From Cytophagales bacterium (GTDB lineage Bacteria > Bacteroidota > Bacteroidia > Cytophagales > ES-bin-26), in the NCBI GenBank assembly GCA_014379925.1, contig JACMKY010000398.1, positions 1 through 12,955 of the forward strand: DNA of 12,955 bases. Reading direction: 5' to 3'. Under the pieces are notes generated by a model, which had not been told where the DNA came from, did not search any database, and worked only from the letters and a program-made list of their open reading frames with translations. Shown piece by piece: positions 1 through 7,068 of this stretch. The position numbers were made by a program, and so were the translations under genes. Positions within the stretch are counted from its first letter, which is position 1. Each line of letters begins with the position of its first letter.

Positions 1-103
1 CACCCATTGGCGTTTCTTAGAAAAGCAGGTCGCCGACCAGCAACCACGTCCATCTTCCGATTTTGATTCCTTCCTTTTCCAATTTGCAACCTGCATTCTT
101 CCC

Positions 104-1126
104 GTGAACCGAACCGAACTGCAATCCCTGGGCGAATTTGGGCTCATCCGCCGCATCAGTGCCGGCGTGACCCTGCAAAATCCCGAATCGGTGCGGGGCA
201 TTGGCGACGACGCGGCGGTGATGGACGTGGGGAGCCAGTACCTGTTGATTTCAACCGATATGCTCGTCGAAGGCGTTCACTTCGACCTGGGCTACGTGCC
301 GCTGAAGCACCTGGGCTACAAGGCCGTGGCCGTCAACGTGTCAGACATTGCGGCCATGAACGGCATTCCCAAGCAGATTACCGTGGGCCTGGCCCTGAGC
401 AACCGCTTTTCGGTGGAAGCCATCGACGAGCTGTACGAAGGCATCCGGGCGGCTTGCCACAGCTACCAGGTGGACCTGGTCGGCGGCGACACGACGGCCT
501 CCCCCACCGGCCTGATTCTCTCCGTCAGTGTGACGGGACTGGTGGACAAGGACAAGGTGGCCTACCGAAATACCGCCCGCCCCAATGACGTGGTTTGCGT
601 GACCGGCGACCTGGGTGCGGCCTACGTGGGCCTGCAACTGCTCGAGCGCGAAAAGCGGGTGTTCCTGGCCAACCCCGACATGCAACCCGAGTTGGTGGGC
701 AAGGACTACCTGTTGCAGCGCCAGCTCCGCCCCGAAGCGCGCACCGATTTCATCCACGAGCTGCGCGAGCTGGGTGTCGTGCCCACGGCCATGATCGACG
801 TCTCGGACGGATTGGCTTCCGAACTGCTGCACATTTGCACGCAATCGGGCGTGGGGGCCCGAATTATCGAGCAGAAAATCCCCATCGACGCGCTCACCTA
901 CGACAACGCCGTGGAACTCAACCTCGACCCCGTTACGTGCGCCCTCAACGGCGGGGAAGATTACGAATTGCTGTTCACCATCCGGCCGGGGGATTACGAG
1001 AAAATGAAGAACCACCCGGATGTGGCCTTCATCGGCTACCTGACCGACCAGCCCCAAACGGTAGAGCTGGTGACCGAAGCGGGCAACGCGTACCCGGTGA
1101 AAGCCCAAGGTTGGGAACACTTCTGA
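104..1126 (+). CDS. thiL: Thiamine-monophosphate kinase ThiL
   Basis: Phosphorylates thiamine monophosphate to thiamine diphosphate with ATP, the last step of cofactor synthesis, in the cytosol. The 340 residues match the family length. Visible ThiL/PurM-fold motifs in order: GIGDDAAV (about 33-40), the STDMLVEGVHFD metal/substrate segment (50-61), the VNVSDIAAM helix, GGDTTAS (about 125-131), VTGDLGAAY (about 165-173), IDVSDGLASEL in the second half, and the C-terminal NGGEDYELLFT. The start is a GTG at 104, chosen because the family begins just before an 'LGEFGLI' segment; the frame stays open to the window edge without another suitable start. No Shine-Dalgarno is seen, as is common in Bacteroidota. 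No other thiamine genes are in the window. The next gene follows after 40 bp on the same strand, so co-transcription is possible. The identification is firm. Confidence 0.97.
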   Translation: MNRTELQSLGEFGLIRRISAGVTLQNPESVRGIGDDAAVMDVGSQYLLISTDMLVEGVHFDLGYVPLKHLGYKAVAVNVSDIAAMNGIPKQITVGLALSNRFSVEAIDELYEGIRAACHSYQVDLVGGDTTASPTGLILSVSVTGLVDKDKVAYRNTARPNDVVCVTGDLGAAYVGLQLLEREKRVFLANPDMQPELVGKDYLLQRQLRPEARTDFIHELRELGVVPTAMIDVSDGLASELLHICTQSGVGARIIEQKIPIDALTYDNAVELNLDPVTCALNGGEDYELLFTIRPGDYEKMKNHPDVAFIGYLTDQPQTVELVTEAGNAYPVKAQGWEHF

Positions 1127-1166
1127 TTGACGCTGGCAGGACTGGTTTTGCTAATCAACTGATTGT

Positions 1167-2393
1167 ATGTACGAAATGGATTCAAACGTCGGTCAGGAAC
1201 CTGATCTGGCGTTAGGCACCCCATCGGTGAGCAGCTTGGGGATCCACGGCGACGGACTCCCCGAACCCACCTACCAAGCCGCCCGGGCGGTGGCCGCAAC
1301 GGTGGAAAACCACTTCGCGCATCACCTTGCCCAGGCGCGCGCGCGCGGTGAGCAGAACCTGGCCCCTCCACCCCCGGCCCGGGTGATTGAGGCCATCACC
1401 GACGTCACCTTCTGGGCGAGCCTCCGGCGGGAGGAAGGTCACTTCCCGAAGATTTCCCTGGCCTTTCTCCCCCCCGGGCCGGTGGGATCACTGCGGTTCG
1501 AGCAGCGGCTTCCGCTCACCCCGGTCATCCTTGCCAAGCTCGCCCCGGCCGTTGAGCGCCCGGGAATTCACCTCGGGGTATGGCACGAAGGAGAAGTGCT
1601 GCACGTGTGGGGCACGACCAACGCCCTTCCGAGTTGCTGTTTCGTGGTGGAGGTCATCGAACCCGGCTTGCTGGTGATCAAGCATCGCCGTCTGGAGGGG
1701 TTTGGAAAGTTTGTCAACGTGGCCGTGCTCAAAGGCGACCAAGTGAAGGTAGTGGATGAGCGCGGCGACCGCTTGCCCGACTGTCCGGCGCTGCTCACGT
1801 CCTTGCTCGGACTCTCCTCGCCCGCCTCCTGGGCTGACTCGGTGAACGTGCTGGTTCAGTTGGCGGCCTCCATGCGCGCCCACGGACGCGGTGGCTCCCT
1901 GCTGATTGTACCCGCCGACACCCATGCCTGGCGCGAGTCGATCGTGCATCCGATCCAGTACGCCATCAAACCCGCATTTTCCGGGCTTTCGGAGCTGATG
2001 CGGGAAGAGGTAAGTGAGGCGAGTAAGGGCTTGTGGCTGGGTGCGTTGAGCCGGGCAGTCGACGGGGTGGCGGGCCTGACGGCAGTTGATGGGGCAACCC
2101 TGATCAGCGACCAGTATGAATTGCTCGCATTCGGGGCGAAAATAGGACGCCCCGAGGGAAACGCCCCGGTTGAGCAGATGGTTGTTACGGAACCGATCGT
2201 CGGCGGTGGCGCGGTCGTCGTTCATCCCGCGCAGAACGGCGGAACCCGGCACCTGTCGGCGGCCCAGTTTGTCCACGACCAGCGCGACGCCCTCGCCATG
2301 GTGGCCTCGCAGGATGGCCGTTTTACGATCTTCACGTGGTCGCCGTGCGAAGGGATGGTCCACGCCCACCGCATCGACACGTTATTGCTCTGA
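1167..2393 (+). CDS. DACNV-type sensor plus DisA_N-like (diadenylate cyclase family) domain protein
   Basis: A 408-residue soluble protein with two parts. Residues about 30-235 form a sensor-like region that I match to the 'DACNV' type described in front of diadenylate cyclase domains. Residues about 238-405 resemble the DisA_N domain, which makes c-di-AMP from two ATP: a GGSLLIVPA strand (242-250), the hallmark DGA (308-310) followed by a strand and an 'AFGAKI' segment, then GGTRH (358-362), an AA...DALAMVAS segment and a final strand. In characterised cyclases the second motif is GTRHR; here it reads GTRHL, so the second arginine is missing. Whether the protein makes, binds or senses a nucleotide is therefore open. 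No signal peptide or membrane segment is seen. The ATG at 1167 is the first start; another ATG lies three codons on. It ends 21 bp before the convergent SRPBCC gene. The domain call is fairly sure, the activity is not. Confidence 0.85.
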   Translation: MYEMDSNVGQEPDLALGTPSVSSLGIHGDGLPEPTYQAARAVAATVENHFAHHLAQARARGEQNLAPPPPARVIEAITDVTFWASLRREEGHFPKISLAFLPPGPVGSLRFEQRLPLTPVILAKLAPAVERPGIHLGVWHEGEVLHVWGTTNALPSCCFVVEVIEPGLLVIKHRRLEGFGKFVNVAVLKGDQVKVVDERGDRLPDCPALLTSLLGLSSPASWADSVNVLVQLAASMRAHGRGGSLLIVPADTHAWRESIVHPIQYAIKPAFSGLSELMREEVSEASKGLWLGALSRAVDGVAGLTAVDGATLISDQYELLAFGAKIGRPEGNAPVEQMVVTEPIVGGGAVVVHPAQNGGTRHLSAAQFVHDQRDALAMVASQDGRFTIFTWSPCEGMVHAHRIDTLLL

Positions 2394-2414
2394 CGGATCA
2401 AGGCTTGCCGATGC

Positions 2415-2909
2415 CTACGCTTCCCGCAGGATTTCCTGCCACTGGTTCGACTCCGCAAAATTCTTGATCATCTGGTTGCGTTCCAGCAGGAAGCGCTTCA
2501 TATAGCTGGTCAACACCAGGTAATTGAACAAGTGGCCCAGCCAACCGAGGGGAGATTCGAAAGCGAACACGTCGGTCATAAGCGTGGTGTCGCCTTCTTT
2601 CGCAAAACGGTGCTCGTGCCGGATGCTTTTAAAAGCCCCTTTCACCATTTCGTCGCAAAAGCCGGTAGGGTAACGGTACTCCGTGATTCGGGAGGTCAGC
2701 GTTTGCCGGATACCGAAGTGCCGGGCCCGCCACGTCACGGTCTCACCCAGGTTGATCAGGCCCCGGGTGCGGCCGGGCGGCGTTCCGCCCGCAATGGCTT
2801 CTTCCCCGGTTCTGAAAGTAGACAAGGTATGCAGGTCAATGCTGCGCGATAAATCAAAGCACCGCTCGACGGGCGCATTGATTTCGGTGATGAGTAGAAT
2901 AGTGGGCAT
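2415..2909 (-). CDS. SRPBCC-fold (START/polyketide cyclase-like) protein
   Basis: A 164-residue protein of the SRPBCC helix-grip fold, a family of hydrophobic-ligand-binding proteins. The opening strand and helix 'INAPVERCFDLSRSIDLH', the central 'FCDEMVKGAFKSIRHEHRF' segment (about 84-102) and the long C-terminal helix (about 121-152) with 'MKRFLLERNQMIK' resemble the Bacteroidota SRPBCC proteins often annotated as cyclase- or CoxG-like. The ligand is unknown. I chose the ATG at 2909: it gives the strand normally starting this fold, has an A-rich stretch just before it, and lies 19 bp after the nagA stop. A longer form from 2939 would overlap nagA and add ten residues encoded by repeat sequence. 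It is probably the last gene of the nagA transcript, with no obvious functional link to amino-sugar metabolism. Confidence 0.85.
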   Translation of the reverse strand: MPTILLITEINAPVERCFDLSRSIDLHTLSTFRTGEEAIAGGTPPGRTRGLINLGETVTWRARHFGIRQTLTSRITEYRYPTGFCDEMVKGAFKSIRHEHRFAKEGDTTLMTDVFAFESPLGWLGHLFNYLVLTSYMKRFLLERNQMIKNFAESNQWQEILREA

Positions 2910-2928
2910 TTTTACGGTTGATCCATGA

Positions 2929-4098
2929 TCACGGATCAATGGTCAACGGAATCGTTAATTGGTCATTGTAAACGCCTTTCACGTTCAGGGCGTTGTCGAA
3001 GATGACCAGCGCGGCCCGGTAGCCGGGTTTGAGGTAGCCCAATTGGTTGTCTCCGATCGCGGCGGCCGGGTAGGCCGAAGCCATCCGCAGGGCTTCGGCC
3101 AGGGGAATGCCCGCGTGCTCGACGCAGTTGCGCACGGCGTCGAGCATGGTGATGCACGAGCCCGCCAAGGTTCCCTCGTCGGTGACGAACCGGCCCGCCT
3201 CGTAGCGGTACTGGGTAACGAAATCTCCGTAGTGGATGTGGCCCGAGCCCGCACTGTCGGCACTGTCGACGGCGTCGGTGATGAGAAAGAGCTTGTTTTT
3301 GAGGAGTTGCTTGGCCACCCGCACGGCGGCGTAGTGGCAGTGGAATCCGTCCACGATGATGCTCGTCCACACGTGCGGGGTTTCAAAGGCCGCGCCAACC
3401 AGTCCCGGCTCGCGGTGCGCCAGGGCCGACATGGCGTTGTAGAGGTGAGTAACCTTGGAAATGCCCTTTTGGAAGAATTGCGTGGCGTGTTCGTAGGTGG
3501 CGTTGCTGTGGCCCGCCGAAAGCACGAAGCCGGCCTCGCGCAGCAACTGCAACTGGTCGTCGGTGAACAGTTCCGGGGCGAAGGTAATGACCTTGACGAC
3601 GTCGCGGCCCCGGTGGGCGATCTTCCGCAGTTCTTCCGTGGCGGGTTGGCGGATGAATTCCCGCTTGTGCGCCCCGATCCTGGCCGGGTGGAAGTACGGT
3701 CCTTCCACGTGCAGGCCGAGCACGCCGGGTTGTTTCGACCGCATGGCCTCCCCCACGGCATCGATGGCGCGGAAAACGGTTTCCAGGGGACTGGAAATCA
3801 CCGTGGGCAGAAAATGCGTGGTGCCGAAGCGGAGGTTGGCTTCGTACATCGCAGTTAGGCTCTGCGCGTCGGGGTGTTGGGTGAAAAATCGCCCGCCACC
3901 GCCGTTAAGCTGCAGATCAATGAAACCCGGCGCTACGTTCAACCCCTTCAGGTCCATGGTTTCCGCATCGTATGGGAAGTCTACGCGCGGCCCTACGGCG
4001 GTAATGACGCCGTTTTCGATCCGGATAGTTCCGTCTGCTACTTCTTCGCCGGTGTAGAGGCGGCAATTGGTGAGGAGAATGGGCTGGGTGGATGGCAT
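2929..4098 (-). CDS. nagA: N-acetylglucosamine-6-phosphate deacetylase NagA
   Basis: Removes the acetyl group from N-acetylglucosamine-6-phosphate, feeding amino sugars from chitin or cell-wall recycling into glucosamine-6-phosphate. The 389 residues are normal for this amidohydrolase. Visible motifs: PGFIDLQLNGGGG (57-69), HVEGPYF (130-136, with metal-ligand Glu132), SAGHSNAT (194-201, His197), THLYNAMS (217-224, His218), DGFHCH (250-255) and the catalytic aspartate Asp275 in LITDAVDSA. The final 'AALVIFD' strand belongs to the small beta domain. All expected metal and catalytic residues are present, so it should be active. It lies 20 bp after the nucleotidyltransferase gene and 19 bp before the SRPBCC gene on the same strand. 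No nagB or sugar transporter is present here. The last codons lie in a stretch with 7-nt periodicity. Confidence 0.96.
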   Translation of the reverse strand: MPSTQPILLTNCRLYTGEEVADGTIRIENGVITAVGPRVDFPYDAETMDLKGLNVAPGFIDLQLNGGGGRFFTQHPDAQSLTAMYEANLRFGTTHFLPTVISSPLETVFRAIDAVGEAMRSKQPGVLGLHVEGPYFHPARIGAHKREFIRQPATEELRKIAHRGRDVVKVITFAPELFTDDQLQLLREAGFVLSAGHSNATYEHATQFFQKGISKVTHLYNAMSALAHREPGLVGAAFETPHVWTSIIVDGFHCHYAAVRVAKQLLKNKLFLITDAVDSADSAGSGHIHYGDFVTQYRYEAGRFVTDEGTLAGSCITMLDAVRNCVEHAGIPLAEALRMASAYPAAAIGDNQLGYLKPGYRAALVIFDNALNVKGVYNDQLTIPLTIDP

Positions 4099-4118
4099 GT
4101 CACGGGTATTTTCCCACG

Positions 4119-4571
4119 CTACTCGTCTTCGGGCTTGGGCAGGTTCTCCAGATCGTTCAGATCGTTCGGTCTTCCAACGGCTTTTTTGTTGGCAATTAAA
4201 TCATTGAGGCTGATGAAATTAACGTTCGTACCCCGTTCAAGGGTTTGTTCAGCCATCTTTCTGACGTAGCATTCCCGGAAAGTTATTCCCTTGGCACTGC
4301 AAAGCAAATCTATTTTCAACGGGGGAAAACCAATCTGCATGAAGCTATCCGGCCTCAGGAAGTCTTCTTTTACAAATTCGCCGCCGTAACCGAACTCCGC
4401 TACCACCTTCATCATTCTTTCCGCCGTTTCCTCGGTCGGGTCAATCCAAATGTCGATGTCGCCGGTGTAGCGGGGGTATCCGTGGTAACCTACCGCGAAG
4501 CCGCCGATCACCAGAAATTCAACCTGGTGTTTATTCAACAGGCCGAGAAAACTTTCGAACGCGTCTTCCAT
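4119..4571 (-). CDS. Nucleotidyltransferase-like protein (DUF6036/MNT type)
   Basis: A 150-residue protein with the nucleotidyltransferase core: 'FLVIGGFAVGYHGYPRYTGDIDIWI' at about 19-43 gives the GG pair (23-24) and the paired aspartates Asp38 and Asp40, and 'KIDLL' (86-90) gives a third acidic residue. The C-terminal 'LIANKKAVGRPNDLNDLENL' resembles the end of DUF6036-type proteins, related to AbiEii and MNT nucleotidyltransferases of toxin-antitoxin modules. The catalytic triad looks complete; the substrate is unknown. Its start lies inside the upstream small ORF (41-nt overlap), suggesting translational coupling, and nagA follows after 20 bp. The two genes together look like a mobile or accessory module placed upstream of nagA. 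A role as toxin or antitoxin is inference only. Confidence 0.82.
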   Translation of the reverse strand: MEDAFESFLGLLNKHQVEFLVIGGFAVGYHGYPRYTGDIDIWIDPTEETAERMMKVVAEFGYGGEFVKEDFLRPDSFMQIGFPPLKIDLLCSAKGITFRECYVRKMAEQTLERGTNVNFISLNDLIANKKAVGRPNDLNDLENLPKPEDE

Positions 4572-4719
4572 CTTGAACCGGAGGGGGACTGATCAAATAC
4601 CGTTGTTTCCGCAGGAACTGCACCGCCTGCAACCGTTGCATCGGCGTTCTGGTTAGCCAGTAGGCCAGGTCGTTGGCCGGTTGTTCCTCCCAAGAAGAAT
4701 ATTTCCTCACTCTCTTCAT
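4531..4719 (-). CDS. Small partner protein overlapping the nucleotidyltransferase gene
   Basis: A 62-residue protein, rich in charged residues and without a membrane segment. Its middle, 'NDLAYWLTRTPMQRLQAVQFLRKQ' (about 16-39), resembles the short helical proteins that commonly sit directly in front of DUF6036-type nucleotidyltransferases, whose pattern is an aromatic W-x-x-[RK]-TP-x-[EQ]-RL segment followed by a basic tail. Here the tail is 'GRRVRKFSRPVE'. The last 41 nt overlap the start of the nucleotidyltransferase in another frame, a typical arrangement for a coupled two-gene module. Heptad-type repeats lie just before the start codon and no clear promoter is seen. Function is unknown; toxin or antitoxin partner is one possibility. 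I am moderately sure it is a real gene, mainly because of the pairing. Confidence 0.62.
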   Translation of the reverse strand: MKRVRKYSSWEEQPANDLAYWLTRTPMQRLQAVQFLRKQRYLISPPPVQDGRRVRKFSRPVE

Positions 4720-4889
4720 AACCAGTCGTAAGTCAAAAGTCGCGAGTCATAAGCAAGGCAAAAATCAGTGGATCAACTACTTAAAGAAGACGGTGGTGCA
4801 ATCCGTGTCGTTTCTCCGTCCATTTACCCCTTGCTTCCGATCTTGTTTTCATCCCTCATTTTTTGTCATTTAATCACGGCAATCAGCGG
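4720..4889. repeat. Intergenic spacer with heptad repeats and a T-rich tail
   Basis: The 170 bp between the ABC exporter stop and the small-ORF start (both on the minus strand) hold no gene. At 4725-4752 four consecutive 7-nt units fit GTCNNNA. At 4859-4879 lies a T6-containing 21-nt stretch that matches 18 of 21 positions with 8317-8337 downstream of nusB. The same left-to-right order (heptads, spacer, T-rich tail ending CACGG) is seen in both places, so this is probably a dispersed intergenic element. I see no consensus promoter or clear terminator. Confidence 0.5.
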
Positions 4890-6671
4890 TCACACTTCTT
4901 CGGTTTGCAGTTGCTTGTCGTAGAGCTCTTTGTACACGCCGTTGCGTTCCATCAGGCTTTCGTGGGTGCCGTGCTCCACCAGGTGGCCGTCGTCGAGCAC
5001 GAGGATGCGGTCGGCCAGTTTGGCGGAGGAGACGCGGTGCGAGATGATGATGGAGGTGCGGTCGGCCATGATGTGCTTGAGGTTGTTGAGGATGGCGTTT
5101 TCCGTCTTGGTATCCACCGCCGACAGACAGTCGTCGAGGATGAGGATCCGGGGTTCGCGGGCGATGGCACGGGCGATGGAGAGCCGCTGCTTCTGCCCGC
5201 CCGAGAGGGTGATGCCCCGTTCGCCCAGCTTGGTGTTGAAGCCTTCCGGAAAATGTTCGATGTTCTCGTACAGGTCGGCGTCCCGGGCGGCCTGCGTCAT
5301 CTTCTCTTCGCTCAGGTCCGGGTTGCCGAAAGCGATGTTGTGGCGGATGCTGTCGGAAAACAGGAACACGTCCTGCGGCACGTAGCCGATCTGTCCGCGC
5401 AGCGAAACCAGGTCGTAATCCTGGATGGGAACCCCGTCGATGGTGATTTCGCCGGCCGTGACGTCGTAGAGCCGGCAAAGCAGGTTGGCGACGGTGCTCT
5501 TGCCCGAGCCCGTCGTGCCCAGGAGGGCGATGGATTCGCCGGAACGCACCTCGCCCGAGAAGTCGTGCAGGGCCACCGTGCCGGAATCGGGGTAAACGAA
5601 GCGCACGCGTTGGAACTGAATGTGGCCCTGGATCGGACGGACCAGGTTCCGGCGGGAAACGAGGTCGGTTTTTGTTTCGAGGAACTCATTGATGCGCTCC
5701 TGCGAAGCCGCCGCCCGCTGCACCTGGCTGGTGGTCCACCCCAGGGCGGCTACCGGCCAGGTGAGCATGTAGACGTACATGATGAACTCGGCGATGTTGC
5801 CCAGCGAGAGATTGCCCGCCATTACCTCGCGCCCGCCCACGTAGACGGTCAGGATGGTGCTCAGGCCAACCAGGGCCATGATCAGCGGGAAGAACAGCGC
5901 GTTGACGAAGGCCAGTTCCAGTGATTTCTGCCGGTAGACATCACTCTCGACGGTGAAGTTCCGGGTGGAGTCCGCTTCGCGCACGAAAGCCTTCAGCACG
6001 CGAATGCCCGAAAAGGCTTCCTGCACGAAGGTGGAAAGCCGGGAGAGGCTCCGCTGAATCTCCTCCGACCGCCGCAGGATGAGGGTGTTGACAAAGTAGA
6101 TGCTCACCGACAAGATGGGCAGGGGCAGCAACACGTAGAGGGTCAGCTTGCCGCTCACCGACAGCATGTAGGTGATCACCATCACGAACAGCGAGGCCAG
6201 GTTCATGCCGTACATAATGGCCGGGCCGACGTACATGCGCACCCTGCTCACGTCTTCGGAGATGCGGGCCATCAGGTCGCCGGTGTTGTTGCGGCGGTAG
6301 AAGCTCAGCGGCAGGGTTTGGTAGTGGGCATAAATCTCGTTTTTCATGTCGTATTCGATGTGCCGCGACATGACAATGAGCGTTTGCCGCACCAGGAACA
6401 GGAAAACGCCCTTCAGCAAGGCCATCACCAGGATCAGGAGGCCGTAGAGAAGGATGCTGGACGCGAAGACGCCGTAGAACTGGGTCTGGGTATCGAAGCG
6501 GTGATAGAGAAAATAGAGGTCGATGGTCTCCTTCACCAGGTCAAAGGCGTAGCGCACCATCTGGGCGGGAATGATGCCGAACAGGTTGGAAATGACCGTG
6601 AAGAGAATGCCGAAGATCAGGTAATACTTGTACTTGAGCAAATACTTATTGAGGTAGCGGAGTGCTTTCAC
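4890..6671 (-). CDS. ABC exporter, fused membrane and ATPase domains (MsbA/MdlA-like)
   Basis: A 593-residue half-transporter of the type I exporter fold: about six transmembrane helices in residues 15-310, then a nucleotide-binding domain (about 350-590). Visible: Walker A GTTGSGKST (385-393), the Q-loop 'VPQDVFLF' (431-438), signature LSGGQ (489-493), Walker B 'ILILDD' (509-514), D-loop 'SAVD' (517-520) and the switch histidine in 'ISHR' (His545). The residue after the Walker B aspartate is Asp514 instead of the usual glutamate, as in MdlA-type halves of heterodimeric exporters. The substrate (lipid, drug or peptide) cannot be read from the sequence. No second half-transporter lies nearby. 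Upstream is the divergent region before nusB, where I see no minus-strand consensus promoter; downstream come 170 bp of repeat sequence and then the small ORF. Confidence 0.93.
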   Translation of the reverse strand: MKALRYLNKYLLKYKYYLIFGILFTVISNLFGIIPAQMVRYAFDLVKETIDLYFLYHRFDTQTQFYGVFASSILLYGLLILVMALLKGVFLFLVRQTLIVMSRHIEYDMKNEIYAHYQTLPLSFYRRNNTGDLMARISEDVSRVRMYVGPAIMYGMNLASLFVMVITYMLSVSGKLTLYVLLPLPILSVSIYFVNTLILRRSEEIQRSLSRLSTFVQEAFSGIRVLKAFVREADSTRNFTVESDVYRQKSLELAFVNALFFPLIMALVGLSTILTVYVGGREVMAGNLSLGNIAEFIMYVYMLTWPVAALGWTTSQVQRAAASQERINEFLETKTDLVSRRNLVRPIQGHIQFQRVRFVYPDSGTVALHDFSGEVRSGESIALLGTTGSGKSTVANLLCRLYDVTAGEITIDGVPIQDYDLVSLRGQIGYVPQDVFLFSDSIRHNIAFGNPDLSEEKMTQAARDADLYENIEHFPEGFNTKLGERGITLSGGQKQRLSIARAIAREPRILILDDCLSAVDTKTENAILNNLKHIMADRTSIIISHRVSSAKLADRILVLDDGHLVEHGTHESLMERNGVYKELYDKQLQTEEV

Positions 6672-7068
6672 GAAAACGGGGTTGGGGAAAACCAGGCCAG
6701 GGAAACTATACCCTTGAACGGATTCAGGATTGATTCAATTCGGAAAAAACCCTAAATTTGCGGACCGGAGGCGTAAAAATACACATTTTGGCCGACAGTT
6801 TCCTAGCGGATGGCTTTGGCTGCGGAGGCGTCCTTGGGGCTACCCTGACGTCGGCAAAACGACCCGATTAAACCCTTGCGCTACTCCCGCTGACCCTTTC
6901 GTTGGGGGTTTGGGTGATTGAGTAATCAGGCGGTCCGCCAATTACGGAATTGGTCCCGTAATCGACGGTCGGCCGTTGCCGTCCCGTAATCGGTGCGGTG
7001 AGTGGATCAACGCAATTCGTATGAATCACTCAACCACCAGTCACCAATCACCCGATAAATAGTCCGCT
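6672..7068. other. Divergent, repeat-rich intergenic region between the ABC exporter and nusB
   Basis: The 397 bp contain no credible gene. They hold a plus-strand promoter candidate (6730-6760), a perfect inverted repeat CCAATT-ACGG-AATTGG at 6938-6953, a 12-bp direct repeat GTCCCGTAATCG at 6953-6964 and 6981-6992, and heptad-like units (CANNCAC) at 7031-7051 just before the nusB start. GGGTGATTG at 6912-6920 is mirrored by CAATCACCC at 7045-7053, so the part from 6912 to 7053 is bounded by inverted ends. If the promoter is right, nearly all of this is the nusB 5' leader, about 300 nt. Confidence 0.6.
6730..6760 (+). promoter_or_regulatory. Bacteroidota-type promoter for nusB
   Basis: TTG at 6730-6732, 20 nt, then TAAATTTG at 6753-6760, a full match to the TAnnTTTG -7 element of Bacteroidota primary sigma factors and followed by GC-rich sequence as often seen there. 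It points away from the ABC gene towards nusB, with a predicted leader of about 300 nt. This is a pattern match only. Confidence 0.55.

Noticed and set aside
1488..2369. A 293-codon minus-strand frame opposite the DisA_N-like gene
   Set aside because: It is the shadow of a real gene on the plus strand and shows no domain features.
4305..4312. A minus-strand TAGATTTG box that could be a promoter for nagA
   Set aside because: It lies inside the nucleotidyltransferase coding sequence and has only a weak -33 match; a single short box is expected by chance.
4863..5924. A 353-codon plus-strand frame opposite the ABC exporter
   Set aside because: It lies antisense to a clearly real gene with intact motifs; its translation is rich in Val, Gly, Asp and His as expected from the complementary strand of GC-rich coding DNA.
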